This document shows, one piece after another, positions 35,377 through 44,363 of a stretch of DNA of 64,000 nt; within the stretch, counting starts at the first letter, position 1, and every line of letters starts with the position of its first letter. The notes under the pieces were generated by a model. The model did no database searches, was not told where the DNA came from, and saw nothing but the letters and a program-made list of their open reading frames with translations. The DNA lies in assembly GCA_023436115.1 (NCBI GenBank), contig JAEZKQ010000023.1, positions 29,489-93,488 of the forward strand. The letters run 5' to 3'. The position numbers and the translations under genes were made by a program. This DNA comes from Bacillota bacterium (GTDB lineage: Bacteria > Bacillota > Clostridia > Christensenellales > SZUA-584).

Positions 35377-36627
35377 ATGGTATTGGTAAGAAGAGGTGCC
35401 GGTGCGATGCTGGCACTGACAATATTGTTTATACTTTCTGCTTGCGCACTGCTTTCATTTCAACAGGGTTTTTTTGATATCGGCGTGGCTGTGTATGGCT
35501 TGGGTGTCGCGCTGGTGATATTGCTGGCATACAATCTGGCCGCGCTGATATTCCGTCATGTAGACAGGATCACGCTTGTTATATGCTTTTTTCTTGCAAG
35601 CGTGGGGCTGGTGGTGCTCGCAAGGATTAACATGGATGCTGCGGTGCGTCAGATCATCTCGCTGGCTGCGGGTATCATAGTGCTGTTCATCACTATTGTC
35701 GTAATCAAGCGTGCAAAAGATTTTGGCTGGCTGAATTACTTGATGATGGCTGGCGCATTCGGTCTGCTGGCTTTGGCTTACCTGTTTGCCGATACGGTGG
35801 GCGGTGCGCGCAACTGGGTCGATTTTGGTTTTATGTCGTTTCAGCCGAGCGAGATTGCCAAGGTGCTGTTTATTATTGTTGCCGCCTATTTCTTCGCTGA
35901 GAAACGCGCGTTATGGGCGAATATCTGTTATGCGGGATTTGCGGGTGCATGCGTGATTATACTTGTGCTATCCAACGATTTGGGAGCGGCGCTGCTATTT
36001 GCGGGCACATTCCTGATCATGTTCTTTGCGGGCACCGGGCGCACATGGCTGACACTGGCCGGCCTTGGCGTGGCGGGTGCGGGTGCGGTCGCGAGCTATT
36101 ATGTGATACCGCATGTGAGAACGCGTGTGGAGATATGGCAGAACCCGTGGCAATACCACCGCACACAGGGCTATCAAATTGTACAGGGGCTGATGGCCAT
36201 TGCAGCCGGCGGCGCTTTCGGTGCGGGGCTGGGGCTGGGCTATCCCAGTGCCGTTCCCGTGAATTTGAGCGACTTTATATTTGCCGTGATATGCGAGGAA
36301 TTCGGCATTATTTTTGGAATTATCGTCATACTCATGTATCTGGTTTTTATCATCCGCGGAATGATTATAGCCATGAACGCGGGTTCGCGTTTTGATGCTT
36401 TGCTGGTTTTCGGAGCCACATGCATGTTGTCGCTGCAGTCTTTCATCATTATCGGTGGCGTTATCAAGCTGATCCCGCTCACGGGTATCACGTTGCCGTT
36501 TATCAGCGCGGGAGGAAGCTCGATGATTGCCTGCCTCACGCTGGTAGGCATCATTGAGGGCGTTAACGTGAAGAACGGCGAACGTGACGAACGCGAAATC
36601 GTCAGAGCGGGAGGCGAGGTCATATGA
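35377..36627 (+). CDS. FtsW/RodA/SpoVE family peptidoglycan polymerase
   Basis: A 416-residue SEDS-family protein with about ten membrane segments. Conserved strings include GGARNWVDFGFMSFQPSEIAK, LSNDLGAALLFAGTFL, YQIVQGLMAIAAGGAFGAGLG, DFIFAVICEEFG and the C-terminal GITLPFISAGGSSMIA. SEDS proteins polymerise lipid II into glycan strands and work with a class B PBP, which is encoded next with a four-base overlap. Whether it acts in elongation or division cannot be read from sequence, so no symbol is assigned. Confidence 0.93.
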   Translation: MVLVRRGAGAMLALTILFILSACALLSFQQGFFDIGVAVYGLGVALVILLAYNLAALIFRHVDRITLVICFFLASVGLVVLARINMDAAVRQIISLAAGIIVLFITIVVIKRAKDFGWLNYLMMAGAFGLLALAYLFADTVGGARNWVDFGFMSFQPSEIAKVLFIIVAAYFFAEKRALWANICYAGFAGACVIILVLSNDLGAALLFAGTFLIMFFAGTGRTWLTLAGLGVAGAGAVASYYVIPHVRTRVEIWQNPWQYHRTQGYQIVQGLMAIAAGGAFGAGLGLGYPSAVPVNLSDFIFAVICEEFGIIFGIIVILMYLVFIIRGMIIAMNAGSRFDALLVFGATCMLSLQSFIIIGGVIKLIPLTGITLPFISAGGSSMIACLTLVGIIEGVNVKNGERDEREIVRAGGEVI

Positions 36628-38006
36628 AGAACGTATTAAGACGCAATATCCGCACTCTGATGATCGTATTTACCGTGATGTTTGCGGGCCTCGTGGTCTA
36701 CTTAGGTTACGTGGTGATGATGTATGGGGAGCGCTGGTTTGTGACCCCGTATAACCCGCGCATACAAAACATAGAGTCTACTGTGAAGGCTGGCAACCTG
36801 CTGGACCGCACGGGGCGCAAGCTGCTTTATACCAATGACAACGGCGACCGCGTCTATCTGGACGATGATGACAGGCGTGAATCCATTGCGCATATCATCG
36901 GAGACAGCTACGGCATGACCTACGGTGCGCAAACCATGTTTGCCAAATATTTATTCGGCTTTGATAAAGATACGTTTACGCGTATTGTCGATATTGTTTC
37001 GGGTGAGGAAAGACGCGGCGGCGATGTGACGCTGACCATCGACGCCAAGCTCAGCGAACGCGCGCTGGAAGCGCTGGACGGTTACAACGGTGCAATCGTG
37101 GTGATGAATTACAAAACAGGCGAGATACTCGCGAGTGTATCGTCTCCAACGTTTGATCCGACGAATATGGATAAGTTTTTGGAAGGCGGCGGTGAAAGCG
37201 AGCTTGTCAACCGGGCGTTTACGGGACTCTATCCTCCGGGCAGTACGTTTAAGCTCGTCACGGCAGCAGCGTTGATAGAAAATGGGATGGCGAATTTTGA
37301 GGCCACATGTAACGGCAGTACCCAGATCGGCGGGGGGACCATCGTCTGTACGGGTGTGCACGAGCATGAAGATTTGGAGGATGCAATCCGGCATTCGTGC
37401 AACGTCTATTTTGCCGAAGCCGCACAAGCTCTTGGCAAAGAAGCCATAGCAAAGGAAGCCAATAAGTTTTTATTCAATAATGACATGCTGTTTGATGATG
37501 TGATCATGGGGGAAAGTGTATTCGAAACTGCCGATACCGATGTTAACGTATCGTGGTCAGCCATCGGGCAGTATCACGATCTAATCACGCCGCTGCATGC
37601 ATGCATGATCGCCGCAGCCATTGCCAACGATGGAACCGCCATGGAGCCCAAGCTGCTTTACAGTGTGAACTACGGCGATACACAAACGCTGACATTGACC
37701 CCTAAAGTCGCGGCAAAGCTCATGGACGATACATCGCTGCTCAGAGAAATGATGATTGCGGCCGTAATAGATGGTACGGGTAAAAAAGCAGCTATAGACG
37801 GTTACACAGTCGGCGGAAAGACAGGCACGGCTGAGGTGGCGGACAAAGAGGGCAATGCGGAGCATGCATGGTTCATCGGGTTTATTGACGATGCAAAGCA
37901 TCCTCTCGCCATAGCGGTCGTGATGGAAAAAGCAGGATCGGGCAGCGGCCATGCCGCACCTGCCGCACGGCGTGTGCTGTCCAAAGCGCTTGACCTTGGG
38001 TATTAA
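36624..38006 (+). CDS. Class B penicillin-binding protein (PbpA-like transpeptidase)
   Basis: A 460-residue transpeptidase. One N-terminal membrane helix (about residues 12-32) is followed by a short dimerisation region and the transpeptidase domain with STFK at 207-210, SCN at 258-260 and KTGTAEV at 399. These are the serine, SxN and KTG motifs of beta-lactam targets. It makes peptide cross-links outside the membrane together with the SEDS polymerase whose gene it overlaps by four bases. It is shorter than typical PBP2 or PBP3, like the actinobacterial PbpA. uvrC follows at once. Confidence 0.93.
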   Translation: MKNVLRRNIRTLMIVFTVMFAGLVVYLGYVVMMYGERWFVTPYNPRIQNIESTVKAGNLLDRTGRKLLYTNDNGDRVYLDDDDRRESIAHIIGDSYGMTYGAQTMFAKYLFGFDKDTFTRIVDIVSGEERRGGDVTLTIDAKLSERALEALDGYNGAIVVMNYKTGEILASVSSPTFDPTNMDKFLEGGGESELVNRAFTGLYPPGSTFKLVTAAALIENGMANFEATCNGSTQIGGGTIVCTGVHEHEDLEDAIRHSCNVYFAEAAQALGKEAIAKEANKFLFNNDMLFDDVIMGESVFETADTDVNVSWSAIGQYHDLITPLHACMIAAAIANDGTAMEPKLLYSVNYGDTQTLTLTPKVAAKLMDDTSLLREMMIAAVIDGTGKKAAIDGYTVGGKTGTAEVADKEGNAEHAWFIGFIDDAKHPLAIAVVMEKAGSGSGHAAPAARRVLSKALDLGY

Positions 38007-38009
38007 GTG

Positions 38010-39833
38010 ATGGATGAGATTCGCGAGAAGCTTAAAACGCTGCCCAAAACACCGGGCGTCTATTTAATGAAAAACGAAGCGGGCAAGGTGATCTATGTCG
38101 GCAAAGCACTGGCGCTCAAGAATCGTGTCAGCAGCTATTTTCAGAATTCCAGAAAAGACCCCAAAACGGCTGCTCTGGTGGCAGAGATCGCCGATTTCGA
38201 TTATATATTGACGCAGACGGAAATCGAAGCGCTGATACTCGAATGCAACATGATTAAGCGCTACAGCCCGTATTACAACATTATGCTGCGCGACGACAAG
38301 CATTATCCGTATATACGCATCGATTTTAACGAGAAGTTTCCTCGTGTTTGTGTCACTAGGCGCGTACAGAACGACGGTGCGAAATATTACGGGCCGTATA
38401 TTGCAGCCCACATACTGCATGATGTGCTGGATACCGTGACACGCGTGTTCCCGATACGCTTATGTAAAAAGGAACTGACGGGTAAGGAGAAGACACGCCC
38501 ATGTCTGAATTATGAGATGGGACGGTGCCTTGCGCCGTGCGCGGGAAAGGTCAGCGAATACGAATATAAGCGTATGGTCGACGAGGTGGCTGAGTTCCTG
38601 TCGGGACGGTATAAAGGGCTGGAAAAGCAGCTTTCGGAGGATATGAAAACTGCTTCGGAAAATATGGAGTATGAGAAAGCGGCGGCAATCCGAGACCGTA
38701 TCAAGGCGCTCCATCGATTGTTTGAAAAGCAGAAAGCGGGCTTTCCCGACCTCAATGACAAAGACGTATTTTCCGTATACCAGCAGGGAGATGAGGCCGT
38801 GGTACAGGGTATGTTTGTGCGCCGCGGGGAGCTCAACCACACCGAACGCTATTTTATGAGCTGCGCGGGCGAAGGCGCCCCTCAGGTACTCTCGCATATG
38901 ATAAAACAGTATTATTCGAGCGTTGACGGCGTGGCCAAACAGATCTATGTGAATATGTGGCCTGAGGAAAAAGAGCTGATTGAGCAGTGGCTCACGCAAA
39001 AGCGCGGTTCCAAGGTGGCGCTGCACGTGCCTGAAAAGGGTGCAAACGCCAAGCTCACAGATATGGCGCTGGCCAATGCCAAAGAGGCGTTGGAAAGGCG
39101 GCTGGCGCGCATAGAGCGCGATTTCAATACCACCAAGGGTGCACTGGGTGAGCTTCAGGCAGCCCTGGGCTTTTTAACCCCGATCGACCGCATGGAGTGC
39201 TACGACATATCCAACACACAGGGCACCGATTCGGTGGCGTCTATGGTGGTATTTCGCGGCGGCAAGCCCGAAAAAAAATCTTACCGTCGGTTTAAGATCA
39301 AAACCGTGGAAGGTGCGGACGATTTTAAGTCAATGAACGAGGTGCTTACAAGGCGTTTGAAGCGCGGACTGGAGGGCGCGGAGGGCTTTGATGAATTGCC
39401 GTCCTTGATTATTGTGGACGGCGGAAAAGGGCAGCTTAGCTCCGCATACGACGCGCTGGCCTCTTTGGGCTTGGAAGACTTGCCGCTGATCAGCCTTGCA
39501 AAGCGCGAGGAAGAAGTGTTCGTCGTAGGCCATAGCGACCCTGTGATACTGGACAGAAAGAGCCATGCACTGGGGCTGCTAACGCGCATACGTGACGAAG
39601 CGCACCGCTTCGCGATTACGTACCACCGCAGTCTGAGGCTTAAAAAGGTGGAGGACTCAGCGCTGCTCAAAATACCCCATGTGGGGCCTTCACGCGCGCG
39701 GGCGCTGCTCAAGCATTTTGAGACGGTGGGCGATATTAAAACCGCAAGCTTTGATGATATCGTGGCCGTACCGGGTATGGATATCCGTTCGGCACAGGCG
39801 GTTGTGGAATACTTTGAGGCGGATCAGGGTTAA
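38010..39833 (+). CDS. uvrC: Excinuclease ABC subunit C
   Basis: A 607-residue UvrC, the endonuclease that makes both incisions around DNA damage in nucleotide excision repair. Domains in order: GIY-YIG nuclease (GVYLMKNEAGKVIYVGKA), the CX-type cysteine segment (RPCLNYEMGRCLAPCAG), a UVR motif that contacts UvrB (EYEKAAAIRDRIKAL), the RNase H-like nuclease (IDRMECYDISNTQGTDSVASMVVF) and tandem HhH motifs (LLKIPHVGPSRARALLKHF). The ATG starts four bases after the PBP stop with no clear ribosome site, suggesting coupled translation. No uvrA or uvrB is in the window. Confidence 0.98.
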   Translation: MDEIREKLKTLPKTPGVYLMKNEAGKVIYVGKALALKNRVSSYFQNSRKDPKTAALVAEIADFDYILTQTEIEALILECNMIKRYSPYYNIMLRDDKHYPYIRIDFNEKFPRVCVTRRVQNDGAKYYGPYIAAHILHDVLDTVTRVFPIRLCKKELTGKEKTRPCLNYEMGRCLAPCAGKVSEYEYKRMVDEVAEFLSGRYKGLEKQLSEDMKTASENMEYEKAAAIRDRIKALHRLFEKQKAGFPDLNDKDVFSVYQQGDEAVVQGMFVRRGELNHTERYFMSCAGEGAPQVLSHMIKQYYSSVDGVAKQIYVNMWPEEKELIEQWLTQKRGSKVALHVPEKGANAKLTDMALANAKEALERRLARIERDFNTTKGALGELQAALGFLTPIDRMECYDISNTQGTDSVASMVVFRGGKPEKKSYRRFKIKTVEGADDFKSMNEVLTRRLKRGLEGAEGFDELPSLIIVDGGKGQLSSAYDALASLGLEDLPLISLAKREEEVFVVGHSDPVILDRKSHALGLLTRIRDEAHRFAITYHRSLRLKKVEDSALLKIPHVGPSRARALLKHFETVGDIKTASFDDIVAVPGMDIRSAQAVVEYFEADQG

Positions 39834-39909
39834 TCCGCTCTTCTAAAGCGACATATTGTGCATCGGCTGGGTATAATGTAAACTAGTGAAATACAGTGAG
39901 GGGTAAAAA

Positions 39910-40815
39910 ATGGATATAGGCGAGGTCTTTGGTGCATTAACCGAAAGAATAAAAGATGTCCGGCGTGATGAGTCCATGGCGGCACATACGTCGTTCAAGG
40001 TGGGCGGTTGCGCGGATATTATGGTGTTGCCGTCTAAGCCGGATGAGGTTCAGCATGCGATACTGACTGCGAGAAAATATGACGTGCCGATGTTTGTGAT
40101 GGGGCGAGGTACGAACCTTCTGGTCACAAGCAAAGGTATACGCGGCATCGTACTGAAATTGGCGGACAATTTTTCAGATGTTCAGATCGACGGACAGTCT
40201 GTGATTGCGCTGAGCGGCACGCCGCTGGCCGAACTGGTGAATGCCGCGATGGAAAAAGGCCTGGGCGGTGTTGAATTTTTGGGCGGTATACCCGGTACAT
40301 TGGGCGGCGCGGTGTGTATGAACGCGGGCGCATACGGCGGCGAAATCGGCAATTTCGTGGAAGAGGTTTACCTCTCCACATGGGCCGGAGAAATGACGCT
40401 CAGCCATCACGAAATGGGATTTGGATACCGTCGCAGTATACTGAGCCATATACCGCTGGTTGTGACGGGCGCAAGGTTAAAGCTTGCGGCCTGCTGCATA
40501 GAAGAAAGCAAGGAAAAGCTGTGCACGCTCAACGAAAAGCGGCGGACCAAACAGCCTCTGGAATACCCGAGCGCGGGCAGCACATTCAAACGGCCCGAAG
40601 GCAATTATGCGGGGACGCTGATCGAGCAGACGGGACTGAAAGGTTTTTGCATCGGCGGCGCAGAGGTCTCCGAAAAGCATGCAGGGTTTGTGATTAACAA
40701 GGGTGGCGCCAGCGCGGAGGACATTATCGCGCTGATCGAGGCTGTACAGACGCGCGTTAAGGAAGCCTGCGGCATCATGTTGGAGCCTGAAGTGAAAATC
40801 GTGGGGGAAAGATGA
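39910..40815 (+). CDS. murB: UDP-N-acetylenolpyruvoylglucosamine reductase
   Basis: A 301-residue type II MurB, the FAD enzyme that makes UDP-MurNAc in cytosolic peptidoglycan precursor synthesis. Visible are MAAHTSFKVGGCADIMVLP, GRGTNLLVTSKGIRGIV, GIPGTLGGAVCMNAGAYGGEIG (flavin-binding), SAGSTFKRPEGNYAGTLIEQTGLKG and a final EPEVKIVGE. GAGGGG precedes the ATG. A TATAAT at 39872-39877 is a candidate -10 box of a murB-PHP-rapZ-whiA-crh operon, with a poor -35 box. It overlaps the PHP gene by four bases. Confidence 0.97.
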   Translation: MDIGEVFGALTERIKDVRRDESMAAHTSFKVGGCADIMVLPSKPDEVQHAILTARKYDVPMFVMGRGTNLLVTSKGIRGIVLKLADNFSDVQIDGQSVIALSGTPLAELVNAAMEKGLGGVEFLGGIPGTLGGAVCMNAGAYGGEIGNFVEEVYLSTWAGEMTLSHHEMGFGYRRSILSHIPLVVTGARLKLAACCIEESKEKLCTLNEKRRTKQPLEYPSAGSTFKRPEGNYAGTLIEQTGLKGFCIGGAEVSEKHAGFVINKGGASAEDIIALIEAVQTRVKEACGIMLEPEVKIVGER

Positions 40816-41516
40816 AACTCATTGCCGATTATCATACGCATACGGTGCACAGCCATGGGACAGGCCGTGTGGAGGATAACGTGGAGGCAGCGATAAAACG
40901 CGGTCTTGACACAGTGGGTATTTCCGACCATTCGGTGGCACATTATCTTTACGGCGTAAAAAAACATCGTTTGGATGATTATGTATCGTGTATTAATAAG
41001 GCGAAGAAAGCCTATAAGGATAGAATCAATATCAAGACGGGCATCGAACTGAATCTGACGGGGCTGGACGGCAGCGTGGACATGCCCAGGAGCTGCAAAT
41101 TTGATGTTGTGATACTGGGGTATCACAAGGCAGCCATCTGCCGAAATTTAAGGACGGCATGGACATTCGCAGCGGGCTCTTGTTTCGGGCAAGCTGAAAA
41201 GATCACGGACGCCTATATGCGGGCGGTGCAGCGCCACCATATCGACATCGTGGCGCACCCGGGGTATGGCGTGCCCGTCGATTACAGGAAGCTCGCGGGC
41301 GCATGTGCCGATTACGGCACGCTTTTTGAAATCAACAATAAGCACAGTGATCTGTCAGCCGAGAACCTGAACGAGGCCGCGCTTACCGGTGTGAAATTCG
41401 TGATTTCCAGCGATGCACACAGCCCGGAGCACGTCGGGCTTGCGCCAAATGCACTTCAATTGGTCAGAGAGGCGGGTATTGACCCCAGTCGTATCGTTAA
41501 CGTGGTGGAGGATTAA
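40812..41516 (+). CDS. PHP domain phosphoesterase-like protein
   Basis: A 234-residue PHP (polymerase and histidinol phosphatase) domain. Metal ligands are apparent as DYHTHTVHSHGTG, SDHS, the glutamate in GIELNL, HPGYG and SSDAHSPEHVG. Such proteins are metal-dependent phosphoesterases with varied substrates, e.g. nucleoside 3',5'-bisphosphate or histidinol phosphate; the substrate is not known here. The ATG overlaps the murB stop, and rapZ begins two bases after its own stop, so it is embedded in a tight operon. Confidence 0.88.
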   Translation: MKLIADYHTHTVHSHGTGRVEDNVEAAIKRGLDTVGISDHSVAHYLYGVKKHRLDDYVSCINKAKKAYKDRINIKTGIELNLTGLDGSVDMPRSCKFDVVILGYHKAAICRNLRTAWTFAAGSCFGQAEKITDAYMRAVQRHHIDIVAHPGYGVPVDYRKLAGACADYGTLFEINNKHSDLSAENLNEAALTGVKFVISSDAHSPEHVGLAPNALQLVREAGIDPSRIVNVVED

Positions 41517-41517
41517 T

Positions 41518-42375
41518 ATGATATTTGTCATCATTACAGGACTTTCAGGAGCCGGCCGGTCTCAGGCGTTAAAACGACTTGAAGACATGGGCTACTTTTG
41601 TGTGGATAATTTGCCGCCCAAGCTGATTCCTGATTTTGCGTGTATTTGTCTCAATAACGATATGATCGAGAAAGCCGCTTGTGCAGTGGATATGCGCATG
41701 GGCGAGATGTTTGACGATATTTTTGATACCATAAACCGGCTTAAGGAAATGGTAAGCATCGAGCTGAACATTTTGTATCTGGACGCAAGCGACGAAGCGC
41801 TTGTACGGCGTTTTAAAGAAACGCGCCGGCGCCATCCGCTTTCTCAGGAAGGCACGATTTTAAGCGGTATCTTTCAGGAGCGCGAGAAGTTACGAGTCAT
41901 TAAAGATATTGCCAACAATATCGTGGATACGTCTACATACAGCGTGAAAAAGCTTGGTGAAACGATAGAAAGGCTTTACAGCGAAAGCTCGGACAAGGGA
42001 ATACGGATCACCGTTACGACTTTTGGATATAAGCGGGGCATTCCTATTGATGCCGACATGGTTTTTGATATGCGTTTTCTGCCCAATCCGTTTTATGAAG
42101 AAAGCCTGCGCGAGCATACAGGACGTGAAAAAGAGGTGAAGGAGTATGTACTTTCATTTCCCAGAGCACGTATATTCTTAGACAAAATCAATGAGCTGGT
42201 CAACTATGTGGCCCCCTATTATTTGGAGCAGGATAAAAAACAGCTGGTTATCGCCATCGGCTGCACGGGCGGCGTGCACAGGAGCGTCGTCATAGCCGAA
42301 GAGCTGTACCGTCTCTTTTCGGAGCAAGGCCACAGCGTTACTCTGGAACACCGCGATATCGAGCTGGGACATTAA
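41518..42375 (+). CDS. rapZ: RNase adapter RapZ / YvcJ nucleotide-binding protein
   Basis: A 285-residue RapZ/YvcJ. The N-terminal P-loop GLSGAGRSQA has the family form with RS, and the C-terminal domain shows GYKRGIPIDADMVFDMRFLPNPF, the EVKEYVLSFP region and GCTGGVHRSVVIAEEL, where RapZ proteins bind metabolites or nucleotides. In enterobacteria RapZ guides small-RNA decay for glucosamine-6-phosphate control; in Bacillus YvcJ has a different, incompletely known role. GGAGG lies before ATG 41518. The yvcK/glmR gene usually found between rapZ and whiA is missing; whiA starts 11 bases after the stop. Confidence 0.95.
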   Translation: MIFVIITGLSGAGRSQALKRLEDMGYFCVDNLPPKLIPDFACICLNNDMIEKAACAVDMRMGEMFDDIFDTINRLKEMVSIELNILYLDASDEALVRRFKETRRRHPLSQEGTILSGIFQEREKLRVIKDIANNIVDTSTYSVKKLGETIERLYSESSDKGIRITVTTFGYKRGIPIDADMVFDMRFLPNPFYEESLREHTGREKEVKEYVLSFPRARIFLDKINELVNYVAPYYLEQDKKQLVIAIGCTGGVHRSVVIAEELYRLFSEQGHSVTLEHRDIELGH

Positions 42376-42386
42376 CAGGAGGAGCT

Positions 42387-43319
42387 ATGTCGTTTTCTGC
42401 TACAGCGAAGGCCGAGGTTTGCCGAACGAATACGGGAAATGAATGCTGCGAATTAGCGGAACTGTGTGCTCTTATTCATACAGCCGGTTCTATCAGCATT
42501 TCCGGCGGGGGCTTTTCACTGCGTATCGATACCGAAAATGCGGCGGTTGCGCGGCGGGTGTTTTTGCTGCTCAAAAATCTTTACGGCATACAGGCCAAAA
42601 CGCAAATGCACACCAACCAGTTAAAGCGCAACCATATCTATTCGCTGTCAGTAGAAAAAAGCGCGGCCCGCATGGTCGCGGTGGATACGCGCCTGTTGGG
42701 AGACGAAGGGTTTAACTTTGATACGGATACGACGTTTTTAACGGATCACTGCTGCCGCATAGCGTTTGTACGCGGCGCTTTTTTAGGCGGCGGCTCAATT
42801 ACCAACCCCGAAAAGCGTTATCACATGGAATTTGTCTGCGGACAAAAGGAATTTGCGCAAACGTTGTTGAATATAATAGTAGAACTTGGCGTATCGGCTA
42901 AAATGATACTTCGCAGTAAAAGCTATGTGGTCTATATCAAAGAGGGAGATGCCATCGTCACACTGCTCACGATGATGGGGGCGTACACATCAATGCTCAA
43001 TATTGAAAATATACGGGTATTGAAAAGTGTCCGCAACAGCGTTAACCGTAAGGTGAATTGTGAGACAGGCAATCTGTCAAAAACGGTAAACGCTTCTGTG
43101 AAACAGCAGGAGAGCATTGAGCTTATCCGAACTCACATGGGGCTGGATAAGCTGGCACCGGGACTGAAAGAAGTTGCCGAAGCCCGAATCAGCTATCCCG
43201 AGGCGACGCTGGAAGAACTGGCGAACCTTTTGGGCGCTGTATCAAAATCGGGAATCAATCACAAACTTCGAAAGCTCAACAGCATTGCCGAGCACTTGAA
43301 AATGACAAGGGAGGAATAG
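42387..43319 (+). CDS. whiA: WhiA DNA-binding protein
   Basis: A 310-residue WhiA: an N-terminal LAGLIDADG-like fold (FSATAKAEVCR, AFLGGGSITNPEKRYHMEF) and a C-terminal helix-turn-helix (YPEATLEELANLLGAVSKSGINHKLRKLNSIAE). WhiA regulates sporulation and division in Actinobacteria and chromosome segregation or cell division in Bacillus. AGGAGG precedes the ATG, and crh follows after one base. The DNA-cleaving residues of homing endonucleases are not expected in this family. Confidence 0.97.
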   Translation: MSFSATAKAEVCRTNTGNECCELAELCALIHTAGSISISGGGFSLRIDTENAAVARRVFLLLKNLYGIQAKTQMHTNQLKRNHIYSLSVEKSAARMVAVDTRLLGDEGFNFDTDTTFLTDHCCRIAFVRGAFLGGGSITNPEKRYHMEFVCGQKEFAQTLLNIIVELGVSAKMILRSKSYVVYIKEGDAIVTLLTMMGAYTSMLNIENIRVLKSVRNSVNRKVNCETGNLSKTVNASVKQQESIELIRTHMGLDKLAPGLKEVAEARISYPEATLEELANLLGAVSKSGINHKLRKLNSIAEHLKMTREE

Positions 43320-43320
43320 C

Positions 43321-43575
43321 ATGCAGGCAAAAGAACTGACCATTGTGAATGCGGACGGGTTAAGAGCTTCGAAAGCGGCTATGTTTGTACAGGTCGCAGG
43401 GGGGTTTTCTTCGCAAATCTTCGTGGAAAAAGGCAATAAGAAGATCAACGCCAAAAGCATTATGGGTGTCTTGTCACTGGGCGTTAAGCAGGGGGAGAAG
43501 ATATATATTTTTGCGAATGGCAAGGACGAGGACGAAGCTGTCGCCGCCATAGAAAAGCTCGTAAAAAACTTCTGA
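43321..43575 (+). CDS. crh: HPr-like protein Crh with Arg15
   Basis: An 84-residue HPr-fold protein at the end of the rapZ-whiA cluster, the same context as Bacillus crh. Position 15, which is histidine in PTS HPr and glutamine in Bacillus Crh, is arginine here (GLRASKAA), so it cannot carry a phosphoryl group to sugars. Ser46 is kept in the HPr-kinase target KSIMGVLSLG. It is therefore expected to act only as a regulatory partner, for example of CcpA, after serine phosphorylation. GGGAGG lies before the ATG. A terminator follows the gene. Confidence 0.9.
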   Translation: MQAKELTIVNADGLRASKAAMFVQVAGGFSSQIFVEKGNKKINAKSIMGVLSLGVKQGEKIYIFANGKDEDEAVAAIEKLVKNF

Positions 43576-43604
43576 TATTTTTTCTGTAACTGCCTTATGA
43601 TTCG

Positions 43605-43635
43605 AAGCCGCAGTTTTATGAGTCTGCGGTTTTTT
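43605..43635 (+). terminator. Terminator after crh
   Basis: CCGCAG and CTGCGG with a ten-base loop, followed by TTTTTT. Confidence 0.88.
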
Positions 43636-43738
43636 ATGTCTTTTGGGAACAAAATATGGCCTCATTGCGTCTAAGAAGTAAATAGCACCATAATTATTAA
43701 AATACATATATACAATATTGTGGAAATCAAATGCTTAG

Positions 43739-43767
43739 TTGACATATCATAGATAATAGCTTATTAT
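43739..43767 (+). promoter_or_regulatory. Promoter of the Rnk-like gene
   Basis: Consensus TTGACA, 17 bases and TATTAT. Transcription should begin near 43774, only about ten bases before the hairpin at 43784. Confidence 0.8.
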
Positions 43768-43783
43768 ATATAGGTGAGTGGTG

Positions 43784-43812
43784 AAGACATTTCGCTTTGC
43801 GAAATGTCTTTT
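43784..43812 (+). terminator. Promoter-proximal terminator-like hairpin (attenuator)
   Basis: AAGACATTTCGC and its exact complement GCGAAATGTCTT form a 12-pair stem with a TTT loop and a TTTT tract. Lying between promoter and gene, it could stop most transcripts after about 40 bases. Confidence 0.75.
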
Positions 43813-43878
43813 GCTATGATTAGAACCATAGGCCGTTTGCTGCGTATGCGGCGGGCAATAATGTGGGAGGTATAAAGT

Positions 43879-44292
43879 ATGAAGCGCAGAATTATTATCA
43901 CACAGGAAGATATGGAAAAACTTAAAAAACTTGTCGATATGGAAATTGACGACGCTAAAAACAAACCGCATGTGATTGACCTTGAAAACGAGCTGAAGCG
44001 AGCCGAAATCGTAGACAAAAATCGAGTTCCGCAGGATGTCATTACAATGAATACAACTGTTTCGCTATCAATTGATGGTTCTCAGGAAGCGGTCTGTTTG
44101 GTTTATCCGCAGGAAGCAGATGTTTCGAATAACAAAATTTCTGTTTTATCGCCCATTGGAACAGCGATTATCGGTTACCGGGAGGGTGATACTGTGGAAT
44201 GGTCTGTTCCATCAGGTACGATAAAAATTGAGATTGAGAAAGTTCTTAGTCAGCCGGAGGCGTCTGAAAAAGCAGCGCAGTCGGATTTATAA
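43879..44292 (+). CDS. GreA/Rnk-type elongation-factor domain protein
   Basis: A 137-residue protein with the C-terminal GreA/GreB fold, closest in layout to Rnk (regulator of nucleoside diphosphate kinase): an N-terminal short helical hairpin (about residues 8-50), then VPQDVITMNTTVSLSIDG, CLVYPQEADVSNNKISVLSPIGTAIIGYREGDTVEWSVPSG. The long coiled coil with acidic tip of GreA is absent, so transcript cleavage is not expected; Rnk binds RNA polymerase without cleaving. GGGAGG precedes the ATG. It has its own promoter and a hairpin leader. The downstream MreB-like gene starts 71 bases further. Confidence 0.85.
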   Translation: MKRRIIITQEDMEKLKKLVDMEIDDAKNKPHVIDLENELKRAEIVDKNRVPQDVITMNTTVSLSIDGSQEAVCLVYPQEADVSNNKISVLSPIGTAIIGYREGDTVEWSVPSGTIKIEIEKVLSQPEASEKAAQSDL

Positions 44293-44363
44293 AATATTTG
44301 CAGTGCGAAGTGCATGAGCGAATAATATTTTTCGGAATTGTATTTGGGGGGTAATGTGTATCC

